A stretch of DNA of 64,000 nt, from positions 1,364,001-1,428,000 of the forward strand of contig OZ243042.1 in assembly GCA_965212085.1 (NCBI GenBank), written 5' to 3'. The stretch comes from JAHRAW01 sp965212085. GTDB lineage: Bacteria; Pseudomonadota; Gammaproteobacteria; Arenicellales; Poriferihabitantaceae. A program made the translations under genes and the position numbers. The first letter of the stretch is position 1; every line of letters starts with the position of its first letter. Below are positions 31,700 to 39,619 of this stretch, piece after piece. The notes under the pieces are model-generated. The model was not told where the DNA came from, made no database searches, and saw only the letters and a program-made list of their open reading frames with translations.

Positions 31700-32833
31700 T
31701 TACAAAGCCGACGCCGCTGTTTTCACCGCGTCTATGATTTTCATCTGCTGGTCTTCGCTCAGGTAGGGGTGGATGGGCAGGCTGAACACCTGCTGCGCGA
31801 GCCTTTCCGAGACCGGCATGCTGATGCCGGCGCCGTCGGCTTCGCTGAAGGCCGGCTGGCGGTGCAGGGGGCGGGGGTAGTAGACCGCGGTGGGGATGTC
31901 CTGGGATTGCAGGTGGGCGCGTATCGCGTCTCGCCGGGCGGGGGGCGCCGTGACCGTGTACTGCGCCCAGGCGCTTTCGCAGCCGGGGGGGATGCGGGGG
32001 GGGGTGAAGCCGTGGATGCCGTCCAGTTCCCGGGTGTAAATATCCGCGATCCGGCGGCGGGCGGCGAGTTCGCGGTCGAACACTTTGAGTTTGCAACTCA
32101 GCACCGCCGCCTGGATGGTGTCCATGCGCCCGGTGATGCCGGTGCGGACGTTGTCGTACTGGCCGGCGCCCATGCCGTGCACGCGGATGGAGCGGGCGAG
32201 TTCCGCGAGTTGGTCGTCGTCGGTGAACAACGCGCCGCCGTCGCCGTAGCAGCCGAGGGGTTTGGCCGGGAAAAAACTGGTGGCGGCGAGGTCGCCGAAA
32301 GCGCCGGCCTTTTTGCCGTTCCGAACGCCGCCGAAACTTTGCGCGGCGTCGGCGAGCACGAACAAGCCGTGGGCGTCGGCGATGGGTTGGATGGCGTCGT
32401 AGTCCGCCGGCAGCCCGAACAGGTCCACCGGGATGATGCCGCGCAGGCGCACCTTGCCCTGGCGGCGGATGCGCGCCACGGTCTCGGCGAGGCGCGCCGG
32501 GTCTATGTTGAAGCTGTCTTCCTCAACGTCCACGAACACCGTGGTGGCGCCCAGCAGTTGAATCACTTCGGCGGTGGCCACGAAAGTGAACGGCGGCGCG
32601 ATCACGGCGTCCCCCGGCCCGATGCGGTGGGCCATCAACCCCATCAGCAGGGCATCGGTGCCGCTGGCGGCGGTGACGGCGTGCTTCACCCCGCAGTAGT
32701 TGGCGAGTTCCTCCTCCAGCGCGCGCACCTCCGGCCCCATGATGAACTGGCCGTGGGCCAGCACCCCGTCAATGGCGGCGCGAATCTCGGTTTCGATGGC
32801 GCGGAACTGGGCGTTCAGGTCAACAAATTTCAC
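31700..32833 (-). CDS. DegT/DnrJ/EryC1/StrS-family PLP aminotransferase
   Basis: 377 residues from a GTG start (KFVDLNAQF opening). The sugar-aminotransferase fold is clear: GTDALLMGL near 60, PPFTFVATAE near 80, DAAQSFGG with the PLP-contacting Asp near 163, and the PLP lysine in FFPAKPLGCYGDGG near 188. Enzymes of this family transfer an amino group onto keto-sugars for LPS or capsule, for example WbpE. It is the last gene of a minus-strand group after a PPTase gene, with 20 bases between. No other nucleotide-sugar gene is adjacent, so the substrate is unknown. Confidence 0.9.
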   Translation of the reverse strand: MKFVDLNAQFRAIETEIRAAIDGVLAHGQFIMGPEVRALEEELANYCGVKHAVTAASGTDALLMGLMAHRIGPGDAVIAPPFTFVATAEVIQLLGATTVFVDVEEDSFNIDPARLAETVARIRRQGKVRLRGIIPVDLFGLPADYDAIQPIADAHGLFVLADAAQSFGGVRNGKKAGAFGDLAATSFFPAKPLGCYGDGGALFTDDDQLAELARSIRVHGMGAGQYDNVRTGITGRMDTIQAAVLSCKLKVFDRELAARRRIADIYTRELDGIHGFTPPRIPPGCESAWAQYTVTAPPARRDAIRAHLQSQDIPTAVYYPRPLHRQPAFSEADGAGISMPVSERLAQQVFSLPIHPYLSEDQQMKIIDAVKTAASAL

Positions 32834-32852
32834 GGTCGGTTATGCTCGGTTA

Positions 32853-33743
32853 TCAGCACCGGCGAATGAAAAAGAACCGGCGTCCCGGCCTCCCGGCCTC
32901 CAAACGCAAGCGCCGGCCCCGCAGCGACACGCCGGCGGCGGGGGAGGCGAGGGCGTCGCCGTCGTGCACCAGCGCGGCGATGCCGGGGAATGGAAGCGCG
33001 AGTTGCAGGCCGTGGAGTACGCGGTCATCGCGTTCCCGGTGCCGCGCATCGAACAACCCGGTGACGCCGCACCGCCACGCGGGCGAGTGGATGGCGGTGA
33101 ACAGCGGCGCCTGGTTGATGGTGTAGCGGATGCCGACCCCCAGCGCCTTGCCGTAGGCTTCCTTGCGGGTCCAGCAGGCGAGCATGGCGTAGTCCCGCAA
33201 CGCCGCCGGAACCGCGCGCCACGCGTGCTGCTCCACCGCCGCCAGTTTGCGCCGGGCGAGCCGCGCCGCGTTGATTTTTCGCGGCCAGGTTTCCATATCA
33301 ACGCCGACCTGCCGGTTCCAGGCGAGGGCGTACAAGGCCCGCCCACCCGACAGGGTGTAGTTGAAACAAAGTTCGCCGCTGGGCAGTTGGTTGGCCAGCG
33401 ACGGCTTGCCGCGCGCGCCGTGGGCGAAGCGCAGGTGGTGGTTGGCGATGCCGGTGCAGGCCTCCAGCAAGAGCCGCAGGCCAACGCGGCCACCGAGGTA
33501 CATGGCGCGTTGGGCGCGGTTGCGGTAACGCCCGGCGCGGGCCAGTTCCGGGGCGGTGAGCAACGCGCGGTGGGCCGGGGCTTGCAGCGCGGCGAGGTCA
33601 ACGGCCCATAGATGAATATGCCCCGGCTGAATGTCCCCGGTTTGCGGCGCACCGCCGAGGGCGCGGTATTCCCAGCGGGGTTGGATGACGCCGATTCCGC
33701 CGCAGACATCCGGCGACTGCTCCGCCGCCGCAACCCTCACCAT
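32853..33743 (-). CDS. 4'-phosphopantetheinyl transferase (Sfp type)
   Basis: 296 residues. The Sfp-type signature is present: VGVDMETWPRK near 147 with the Mg-binding Asp and Glu, and CWTRKEAYGKALGVGI near 190 with the catalytic Glu and Lys. It transfers phosphopantetheine from CoA to carrier proteins; length suggests the broad-specificity Sfp class used for polyketide/non-ribosomal or fatty-acid carriers. Its start overlaps the stop of the 82-residue upstream gene, so they are coupled. No carrier-protein megasynthase is in the window. Confidence 0.9.
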   Translation of the reverse strand: MVRVAAAEQSPDVCGGIGVIQPRWEYRALGGAPQTGDIQPGHIHLWAVDLAALQAPAHRALLTAPELARAGRYRNRAQRAMYLGGRVGLRLLLEACTGIANHHLRFAHGARGKPSLANQLPSGELCFNYTLSGGRALYALAWNRQVGVDMETWPRKINAARLARRKLAAVEQHAWRAVPAALRDYAMLACWTRKEAYGKALGVGIRYTINQAPLFTAIHSPAWRCGVTGLFDARHRERDDRVLHGLQLALPFPGIAALVHDGDALASPAAGVSLRGRRLRLEAGRPGRRFFFIRRC

Positions 33744-33985
33744 GCTTCAAAGGCCGGCGTGAAATTGTTGATGCGCAGCAGCGCGGTTTCCTCCACGGCG
33801 GCATCCAGGCCAAGGCGTTTCTTGTCGAGGATGCGGTGCTGCAAGCCCTGCTTGTCGAACAGGTAGGTGGCGTTTCCCTGGTGCAGTTCCACCACAAAGC
33901 CTGCGCCGGGCAGGTTGTAGATGTCGCCGAGCACGGTTTTTTCGCCGAGGTCAACGGTCATTGGTTGTTCAGTGCGTTTTGGCAT
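33737..33985 (-). CDS. 82-residue conserved-looking hypothetical protein
   Basis: 82 residues, predicted soluble, alternating hydrophobic strands (VLGDIYNLPGAGFVVELH, TYLFDKQGLQHRIL) suggesting a small beta fold. I do not recognise it. Met9 (33961) is a second possible start; GGAG lies about 12 bases before the longer one. It is translationally coupled to the PPTase (overlapping ATGGTGA) and follows ilvA by 38 bases, so it may be cotranscribed with both. Confidence 0.5.
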   Translation of the reverse strand: MPKRTEQPMTVDLGEKTVLGDIYNLPGAGFVVELHQGNATYLFDKQGLQHRILDKKRLGLDAAVEETALLRINNFTPAFEAW

Positions 33986-34023
33986 TGTGCATTGCTCCGG
34001 CGCATCTCCTCACAGCAGAAACC

Positions 34024-35574
34024 TCACAGCAGAAACATTCGGTACACCGGATTATCGGTCTGCTCATTGTAACGATACCCCAGCTCCTTCAACGAGCGGC
34101 GGAACCCGGCCCGGTCCGCCGCCGGCACGCGGATGCCGCACAAAACCCTGCCGAAGTCCGAGCCGTGGTTGCGGTAGTGAAACAGCGTGATGCTCCAAGT
34201 GACCCCCATTTTATCAAGAAAATTGCGCAGCGCGCCGGGGCGTTCGGGAAATTCGAAACTGAACACCCGCTCGTCGGCGAGGTCCGGGGCGCGGCCGCCG
34301 ACCATGTGCCGGGCGTGAATCTTGGCGGTTTCGTTGTCGGTCAGATCCATGGAGTCAAAACCCTTGCGCTTGAGTTGCCGCATCAGCACTTCGACCTCGC
34401 CGGGGCGGTTGATCTGCACGCCGACGAAAACGTGGGCCTCGGCGCCTCCGGCGTAGCGGTAGTTGAACTCGGAAACGTTGCGGTTGCCGAGGGCGTGGCA
34501 GAACCTGCGGAAACTGCCGGCCTTCTCGGGAATGGTCACCGCCAGAATGGCCTCGCGGCGCTCGCCGATTTCGGCGCGTTCGGAAATGTGCCGGAGGCGG
34601 TCGAAGCTCAGGTTGGCGCCGGACACCACCGCCACCAGGTTTTTGTTTTTGAGCGGCGCGCCGTTTTGCCCGGCGTCCCGCAGCCAGCGCTTGATGCCGG
34701 CCACGGCGAGGGCGCCGGAGGGCTCGACGATGGTGCGGGTGTCCTCGCAGATGTCCTTGACCGCGGCGCAGATCTCGTCGGTGGAAACCCGCACCACCTC
34801 GTCCACGAAGCGCCGGCACAGTTTGAAATTTTCCCGGCCAACCTGCTTGATGGCGACGCCGTCGGCGAAGATGCCCACCTGCTTCAGCCTGATCCGCCGT
34901 CCGGCCCGCAGCGAGCGGTGCATGGCATCGGACTCGAAGGGCTCGACGCCGATGATGCGGACCCCCGGCCGCACCTGCTTGACGTAGGCCGCGACCCCGG
35001 CGATCAGCCCGCCGCCGCCGACCGGCAGGAAGATGGCTTCCAGGGATTGGGAATGTTGCTTGAGGATTTCCTGGCCCACGGTGCCCTGGCCGGCGATCAC
35101 GGCGGGGTCGTCGAAGGGGTGGATGAACAGCATGTTGTGCTTGCGGCACAAGCCGCGGGCGTGGGCGTACGCGTCGTCGTAGCCGTCGCCCACCAGTTCG
35201 ACGCGGGTGCCCCAGCGGCGCACCGCCTCAAGTTTGATGCCGGATGCGGTCACCGGCATGACGATCACCGCCTTGCAGCGCAAGTGGCTGGCGCACATGG
35301 CCACGCCCTGGGCGTGGTTGCCGGCGGACGCGGCCACCACGCCGCGCTTCAACTGTTGCGGGGACAGGGATCGCATCTTGTTATACGCGCCGCGGATTTT
35401 GTAGCAGAAGATCGGCTGCTGGTCTTCGCGCTTGAGGCGGATGTCGTTGCCGAGGCGGTCCGACAGCAGCCGCGCGCGGTCCAGCGTCGTCTCCCGCGCG
35501 ATGTCGTACACCCGTGCGTTCAGCGTGGCGCTGAGATAGTTTTCCGGGGTGTTCGGGCGGCGCTTGGCGGGCAT
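34024..35574 (-). CDS. ilvA: Threonine ammonia-lyase, biosynthetic
   Basis: 516 residues, the long biosynthetic form. The PLP-dependent catalytic domain (about 1-325) has KREDQQPIFCYKIRGAYN with the PLP lysine and SAGNHAQGVA for cofactor binding. Two ACT-like regulatory subdomains fill the C-terminus (ILAVTIPEKAGSFRRF and VFSFEFPERPGALRNFL) and give isoleucine feedback control. It makes 2-oxobutanoate from threonine for isoleucine synthesis. Confidence 0.96.
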   Translation of the reverse strand: MPAKRRPNTPENYLSATLNARVYDIARETTLDRARLLSDRLGNDIRLKREDQQPIFCYKIRGAYNKMRSLSPQQLKRGVVAASAGNHAQGVAMCASHLRCKAVIVMPVTASGIKLEAVRRWGTRVELVGDGYDDAYAHARGLCRKHNMLFIHPFDDPAVIAGQGTVGQEILKQHSQSLEAIFLPVGGGGLIAGVAAYVKQVRPGVRIIGVEPFESDAMHRSLRAGRRIRLKQVGIFADGVAIKQVGRENFKLCRRFVDEVVRVSTDEICAAVKDICEDTRTIVEPSGALAVAGIKRWLRDAGQNGAPLKNKNLVAVVSGANLSFDRLRHISERAEIGERREAILAVTIPEKAGSFRRFCHALGNRNVSEFNYRYAGGAEAHVFVGVQINRPGEVEVLMRQLKRKGFDSMDLTDNETAKIHARHMVGGRAPDLADERVFSFEFPERPGALRNFLDKMGVTWSITLFHYRNHGSDFGRVLCGIRVPAADRAGFRRSLKELGYRYNEQTDNPVYRMFLL

Positions 35575-35785
35575 TGGTTGGTGGCGGTGTTGCGGGCGTT
35601 CGCTGTGCGGTTATGGTATGGATTGGTATGGATTGGCATGAAATGGGGCGCGTATAATTATAGTATACTAATTTCGTGGCGCGCGCCCCAATCGGCCCAA
35701 TCCACAATCCGCCGGCGTCAATTTGCTACAATGACCGCGCTACAACCCGGTAACCCGGCAACCCGGCAACGCACACAAACAAGAC

Positions 35786-36475
35786 ATGGATATTGAGACG
35801 GCGCGAGCCAACATGATCGAACAGCAGATCCGGCCGTGGAACGTGCTGGCGATGCAAACCCTGGATGCCTTGAAGGGAATTCGGCGGGAGGATTTCGTGC
35901 CCGCCGCGCACCGCGAGATGGCGTTCGCCGACGTGCAAATCCCCCTCGGCGGCGGCGAAGTGATGCTCGAGCCGAAGGTCAGCGCGCGCATGCTGGAGGC
36001 GCTGGACCTCGGCGCCGGTGACCGGGTGCTGGAGATCGGCACCGGCAGCGGCTACCTGACGGCGTTGCTGGCCTCCCTCAGCGCCCACGTTACCAGCGTG
36101 GAAATTGACCGGGGGCTGCTCGACGCCGCGCAGCGCAACCTCGCCAAAGCGGGCATCGCCAACGTTACCCTGGCGAACGGCGACGCCCACGCCGGCTGGA
36201 GCGGCCGGGGCGAAGCGGAGCGCTTCAACGCCATCCTCATCGGCGGCTCGCTGCCGACACTCGGTGATTCGGGCAGCGATTCCGGGGATGATCCATGGCT
36301 GAATATTCTGGCCGACGGCGGGCGTCTGGTGGGCATCGAAGGACACCTGCCAGCCATGACGGTGGTGCGGCTGCGCAAAACCAGCGACCCCGGCAACGTG
36401 CTGCGGGAGTCCCTGTTCGAAACCGTGGCGCCACGGTTGCGTAACGTCTCCGAGCCGCCCGAGTTTACCTTTTAG
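35786..36475 (+). CDS. Protein-L-isoaspartate O-methyltransferase family protein
   Basis: 229 residues. SAM motif I is VLEIGTGSGYLTALLA near 80; the N-terminal ARANMIEQQIRPWNVL and the EDFVPAAHREMAFAD segment are typical of the PCMT family. It repairs, or is related to enzymes that repair, isoaspartyl residues. A low-complexity SDSGSDSGDD insertion precedes the final strands. The stop overlaps the tolC start by one base (TAGTG). Upstream 210 bases contain an AT-rich TATAATTATAGTATACT patch suitable for a promoter and no gene. Confidence 0.85.
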   Translation: MDIETARANMIEQQIRPWNVLAMQTLDALKGIRREDFVPAAHREMAFADVQIPLGGGEVMLEPKVSARMLEALDLGAGDRVLEIGTGSGYLTALLASLSAHVTSVEIDRGLLDAAQRNLAKAGIANVTLANGDAHAGWSGRGEAERFNAILIGGSLPTLGDSGSDSGDDPWLNILADGGRLVGIEGHLPAMTVVRLRKTSDPGNVLRESLFETVAPRLRNVSEPPEFTF

Positions 36476-37845
36476 TGAACGATAAAATACGTTCCACGAT
36501 CGCCGGCATCGCGGTATTGCTGGGGTTGCAGGGCGTCGCGCGCGGCGCTGACCTGTGGGACGTCTATCAGATCGCGCTGACCCGAGACGCCGCCTACGGC
36601 GCCGCCGGTTATGAATACCAAAGCGCCCGGCTCACCCTGCCCCTGGCCCGTTCCGCGTTCCTGCCATCGGTCAGCGTGCGGGGAACCGCCGAGCGGGTGC
36701 GCGGCGCAGACGCCGATGAAAACAACAACAGCAACACCGAATACCGCAGCAGTTTGCACGCCGACCTGAAGGTCTTTGACCTCGAATCGCTGCGCGTCTA
36801 CGGCCAGGCGAAACTGCGGGTCAGCGGCGCCGCGATCCGTTTTGAGGACGCCCGCTCCGACCTCATCCTGCGGGTTGCCGAGCGCTACTTCGGATTGCTG
36901 GCGGCCACCGACGACCGGGAAGTGGCGCACCGCCGGCAAACCTCCATCCAGCGGCAGATGGACCTCGCCTCGCAACGCCTCGAAGTCGGCCTCGGCACCC
37001 GCACCGACCTGTTCGACGCCCAGGCCCGCTTCCAGCAGACGGTGGCCGACGTCATCGAAGCCGGCAACCGCATTGACAACGCGGTGCAGGCGCTCAAGCA
37101 GATCACCGGCGCCGCCCTCGAAGCCCGGGCGCTCGCACCCCTGAACCGGGACGCGCCCCTCGCGCCCCCCGACCCGCAGTCCCTGGACGCCTGGATCGGC
37201 CGCGCGCTTGAGAACAATCGCGCGCTCAAGGCCGAGGACATCAACCTCAAAGTCGCCGCCGAGGAAATCAAAAAACAACGGGCCTCGCGCTGGCCGCGCA
37301 TTGATCTGGGCCTGCGCCGGGACTGGCGGGAATCCGACAACGGTTTTCCCAACGGTCAGCAAGACGGTGACCAAGACAATGGCCGGAACAACGGCTTCAG
37401 TCAGGAAACCGACTCCAGCACGGTGGAAGCGACCCTCAACTGGCAACTGTACCGCGGCGGCGCCATCCACCTGCAAACCAAAGACGCGGGGCTGCGCTTC
37501 AACGCCGCCGAACGCGCCCGGGAAGAGCTGAAACGCCAGGTTGAATCCGACACCACCTCGGCCTACCTCGCGGTGGTCAGCGGCATCAGCCAGGTCAAAG
37601 CCCTGTCCGAAGCCGTCCGCGCCGGCGAAAGCGCGCTGCGCGCCAAAGAAGAAGGCTTCCGCGCCGGCCTGACCACCAACCTCGACGTCCTCGACGCCCA
37701 GCGCGACCTCGCACGCTCGCGCAGCGACCACCTCGGCGCGCGCTATGACTTCATCCTGTCGGTGCTACGCCTCGAACGAGCGGCGGGCGACCTCGACGAA
37801 GCCGACGTCAAGCGCATCAATGCCTGGCTCAGCGGCGGGTCGTAA
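36475..37845 (+). CDS. TolC-family outer-membrane channel
   Basis: 456 residues from GTG 36475. A signal peptide (IAGIAVLLGLQGVARG, cut before ADLWD) is followed by two OEP repeats of long helices with periodic Ala/Leu: DLWDVYQIALTRDAAY and the repeated LDAQRDLARSRSDHLGARYD pattern near 400. TolC proteins form trimeric channels for type I secretion and RND or MFS efflux. It is coupled to the PCMT gene, a frequent gammaproteobacterial pairing. An Asn/Asp-rich loop (NNGFS and neighbours, about 300-320) replaces the usual extracellular turn. Confidence 0.9.
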   Translation: MNDKIRSTIAGIAVLLGLQGVARGADLWDVYQIALTRDAAYGAAGYEYQSARLTLPLARSAFLPSVSVRGTAERVRGADADENNNSNTEYRSSLHADLKVFDLESLRVYGQAKLRVSGAAIRFEDARSDLILRVAERYFGLLAATDDREVAHRRQTSIQRQMDLASQRLEVGLGTRTDLFDAQARFQQTVADVIEAGNRIDNAVQALKQITGAALEARALAPLNRDAPLAPPDPQSLDAWIGRALENNRALKAEDINLKVAAEEIKKQRASRWPRIDLGLRRDWRESDNGFPNGQQDGDQDNGRNNGFSQETDSSTVEATLNWQLYRGGAIHLQTKDAGLRFNAAERAREELKRQVESDTTSAYLAVVSGISQVKALSEAVRAGESALRAKEEGFRAGLTTNLDVLDAQRDLARSRSDHLGARYDFILSVLRLERAAGDLDEADVKRINAWLSGGS

Positions 37846-37863
37846 TATCTTCCGGGGCGCGGT

Positions 37864-38232
37864 GCGCGTGACGCGCATTGCGGGGGGGGGGAGACCCCCC
37901 GCGCGCCCCTGTGCGCGACAGCCGGCTATCGCCGGGCCAAAAAAACTGGATTCCCGATACGATGAAAAATATAGTCGCTACGCTCCCTATTTTTCTATCG
38001 TTCGGGAATGACGGCAGAGGCGTAAGGGAGGGCAAAGGAAGCGCAAAAGAAGCGGCAAGCCTCATCGTTTCCCTTGCCCGTCTTTACACCTCTGCGGCCG
38101 TCCAACCGGCGGCGATAGCCGCTGACTTCGGCGTGCGCAGGGACGCGCACGGCGGCGCTGAAAACAGGATGTTTTCCCGCGCCGCAAGGGGGGTCTGCGG
38201 GGGGTCTCCCCCCGCAAATGCGCGTCACGCGC
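37864..38232. repeat. Inverted-repeat island between tolC and glmM
   Basis: The 379 bases between the convergent genes hold no gene. Arms of about 36 bases (37864-37902 and 38197-38232, GCGCGTGACGCGCAT followed by a G-run and GAGACCCCCC) are inverted around a centre containing a second weaker palindrome pair and the REP-like copy 37946-38012. The right arm enters the glmM 3' end. A run of 10 G (37882-37891) is a possible slippage site. Confidence 0.8.
37946..38012 (+). repeat. REP-like palindrome, subtype B, between tolC and glmM
   Basis: 67 bases, CTGGATTCCCGATACGAT...ATCGTTCGGGAATGAC. Same family as 30480-30547 (inverted there). Confidence 0.85.
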
Positions 38233-39607
38233 AACCCGTCCCGCGCCCTCGCGCCGCAGACTCCACCGTGTCGGCGACCTCTCTGGCGAGTTTCTTCACG
38301 CGGCTCCGGTCTTCGCCTTCGATCATAACCCGGACCACCGGTTCGGTGCCCGAGGGCCGCAGCACCACGCGGCCGGTTGCGCCCAGTTCGGACTGCGCTT
38401 GCTTGACCGCCGCGGCCACTCGTTTGTGGCGCACCAGCCCGGCGCCGCCGGCGTTGCCTACCGCGACGTTGATCATCCATTGCGGGTAGATGTCCAGGTC
38501 TTCCACCAGGTGATGCAGCGCGCACTGGTTTTCGAGCATGGTGTCCAGCACTTCCAGGGCGGCGAGGATGCCGTCGCCGGTGGTGCTCTTGTCCAGGCAG
38601 ATGATGTGCCCCGACGCTTCGCCGCCCAGCAGCCAGCGGTTTTCCGTGAGCGCCTCGTGGACGTGGCGGTCGCCCACCTGGGCGCGCACGAACGGGATTT
38701 TCATTTTCTTGAAGGCCAGTTCCAGGCCCAGGTTGGTCATCACGGTGCCGACCACGCCGCCGCCGAGATTGCCGTCGCCGAGCAGGCGCCGGCGCTGCCG
38801 CCGCTTGGCCAGCAGGTACAAAATCTGATCGCCGTCCACGGGTGCGCCGGATGCGTCCACCAGCAGCACGCGGTCGGCGTCGCCGTCCAGGGCAATGCCG
38901 AGGTCGGCGCTTTCCGCCACCACCCGGGCCATCAGGCCGTCGAGGTGGGTTGAGCCACATTCGCGGTTGATGTTGAAGCCGTCCGGCTGGTTGCCGATGG
39001 CGACCACCTCGGCGCCCATTTCTGAAAACACCTGGGGGGCGACGTCGTAGGCGGCGCCGTTGGCGCAGTCAATGACGATTTTGAGACCGGCGAGGGTGCG
39101 CGTGGTGGGCAGGGTGCCCTTGCAGAACTCAATGTAACGGCCCTGGGCGTCGTTCATCCTTTCGGCTTTGCCCAGTTTGCTCGAGTCCACGCATACCATC
39201 TGCTCGGCCATTCTGAGAGCAATTTGCGCCGCCAGTTCATCTTGCAGTTTGGTGCCCGCGGAGGAGAAAATCTTGATGCCGTTGTCGTAGTAGGGGTTGT
39301 GGGAGGCGCTGATGGCAATCCCGGCGCAGGCCCGCGCGGTGCGCGTCAGATAGGCGATTCCCGGGGTCGGCAGGGGGCCGAGGAAGCAGACGTTAACCCC
39401 GGCGGCGGAAAAGCCGGCTTCAAGGGCCGATTCGAGCAGGTAGCCGGAAACCCGCGTGTCTTTGCCGATCAGGACTTTCTCGCCGCTACCGGCGGTGGCG
39501 AATACGCCGCCCGCGGCCCAGCCGAGTTTCATCACCGTCTGCGGAGTGATCGGCTCCTCGCCCACGGGGCCGCGGACGCCATCGGTGCCGAACAACGAGT
39601 TGGGCAT
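38225..39607 (-). CDS. glmM: Phosphoglucosamine mutase
   Basis: 460 residues. The active-site phosphoserine loop is GIAISASHNPYYDNGIK near 98, the metal-binding DGDADR near 240 and the sugar-binding GGEASGH near 320. It interconverts glucosamine-6-P and glucosamine-1-P for peptidoglycan and LPS. About 15 residues longer than E. coli GlmM; the extra C-terminus (RGRGTGCA) is encoded inside an inverted repeat arm, so a repeat insertion probably rewrote the gene end. It follows ftsH by 12 bases; the folP gene that often sits between them is absent. Confidence 0.95.
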   Translation of the reverse strand: MPNSLFGTDGVRGPVGEEPITPQTVMKLGWAAGGVFATAGSGEKVLIGKDTRVSGYLLESALEAGFSAAGVNVCFLGPLPTPGIAYLTRTARACAGIAISASHNPYYDNGIKIFSSAGTKLQDELAAQIALRMAEQMVCVDSSKLGKAERMNDAQGRYIEFCKGTLPTTRTLAGLKIVIDCANGAAYDVAPQVFSEMGAEVVAIGNQPDGFNINRECGSTHLDGLMARVVAESADLGIALDGDADRVLLVDASGAPVDGDQILYLLAKRRQRRRLLGDGNLGGGVVGTVMTNLGLELAFKKMKIPFVRAQVGDRHVHEALTENRWLLGGEASGHIICLDKSTTGDGILAALEVLDTMLENQCALHHLVEDLDIYPQWMINVAVGNAGGAGLVRHKRVAAAVKQAQSELGATGRVVLRPSGTEPVVRVMIEGEDRSRVKKLAREVADTVESAARGRGTGCA

Positions 39608-39619
39608 TTGCGCGCGGCG

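Noticed and set aside
33961..35796. Very long open frames opposite real genes (also about 16355-18166, 24224-25018, 39224-40837, 12393-13541).
   Set aside because: They mirror ilvA, the 596-residue gene, argG, ftsH/glmM and uvrC in GC-rich DNA, encode His/Arg/Ala-rich nonsense and match no family.
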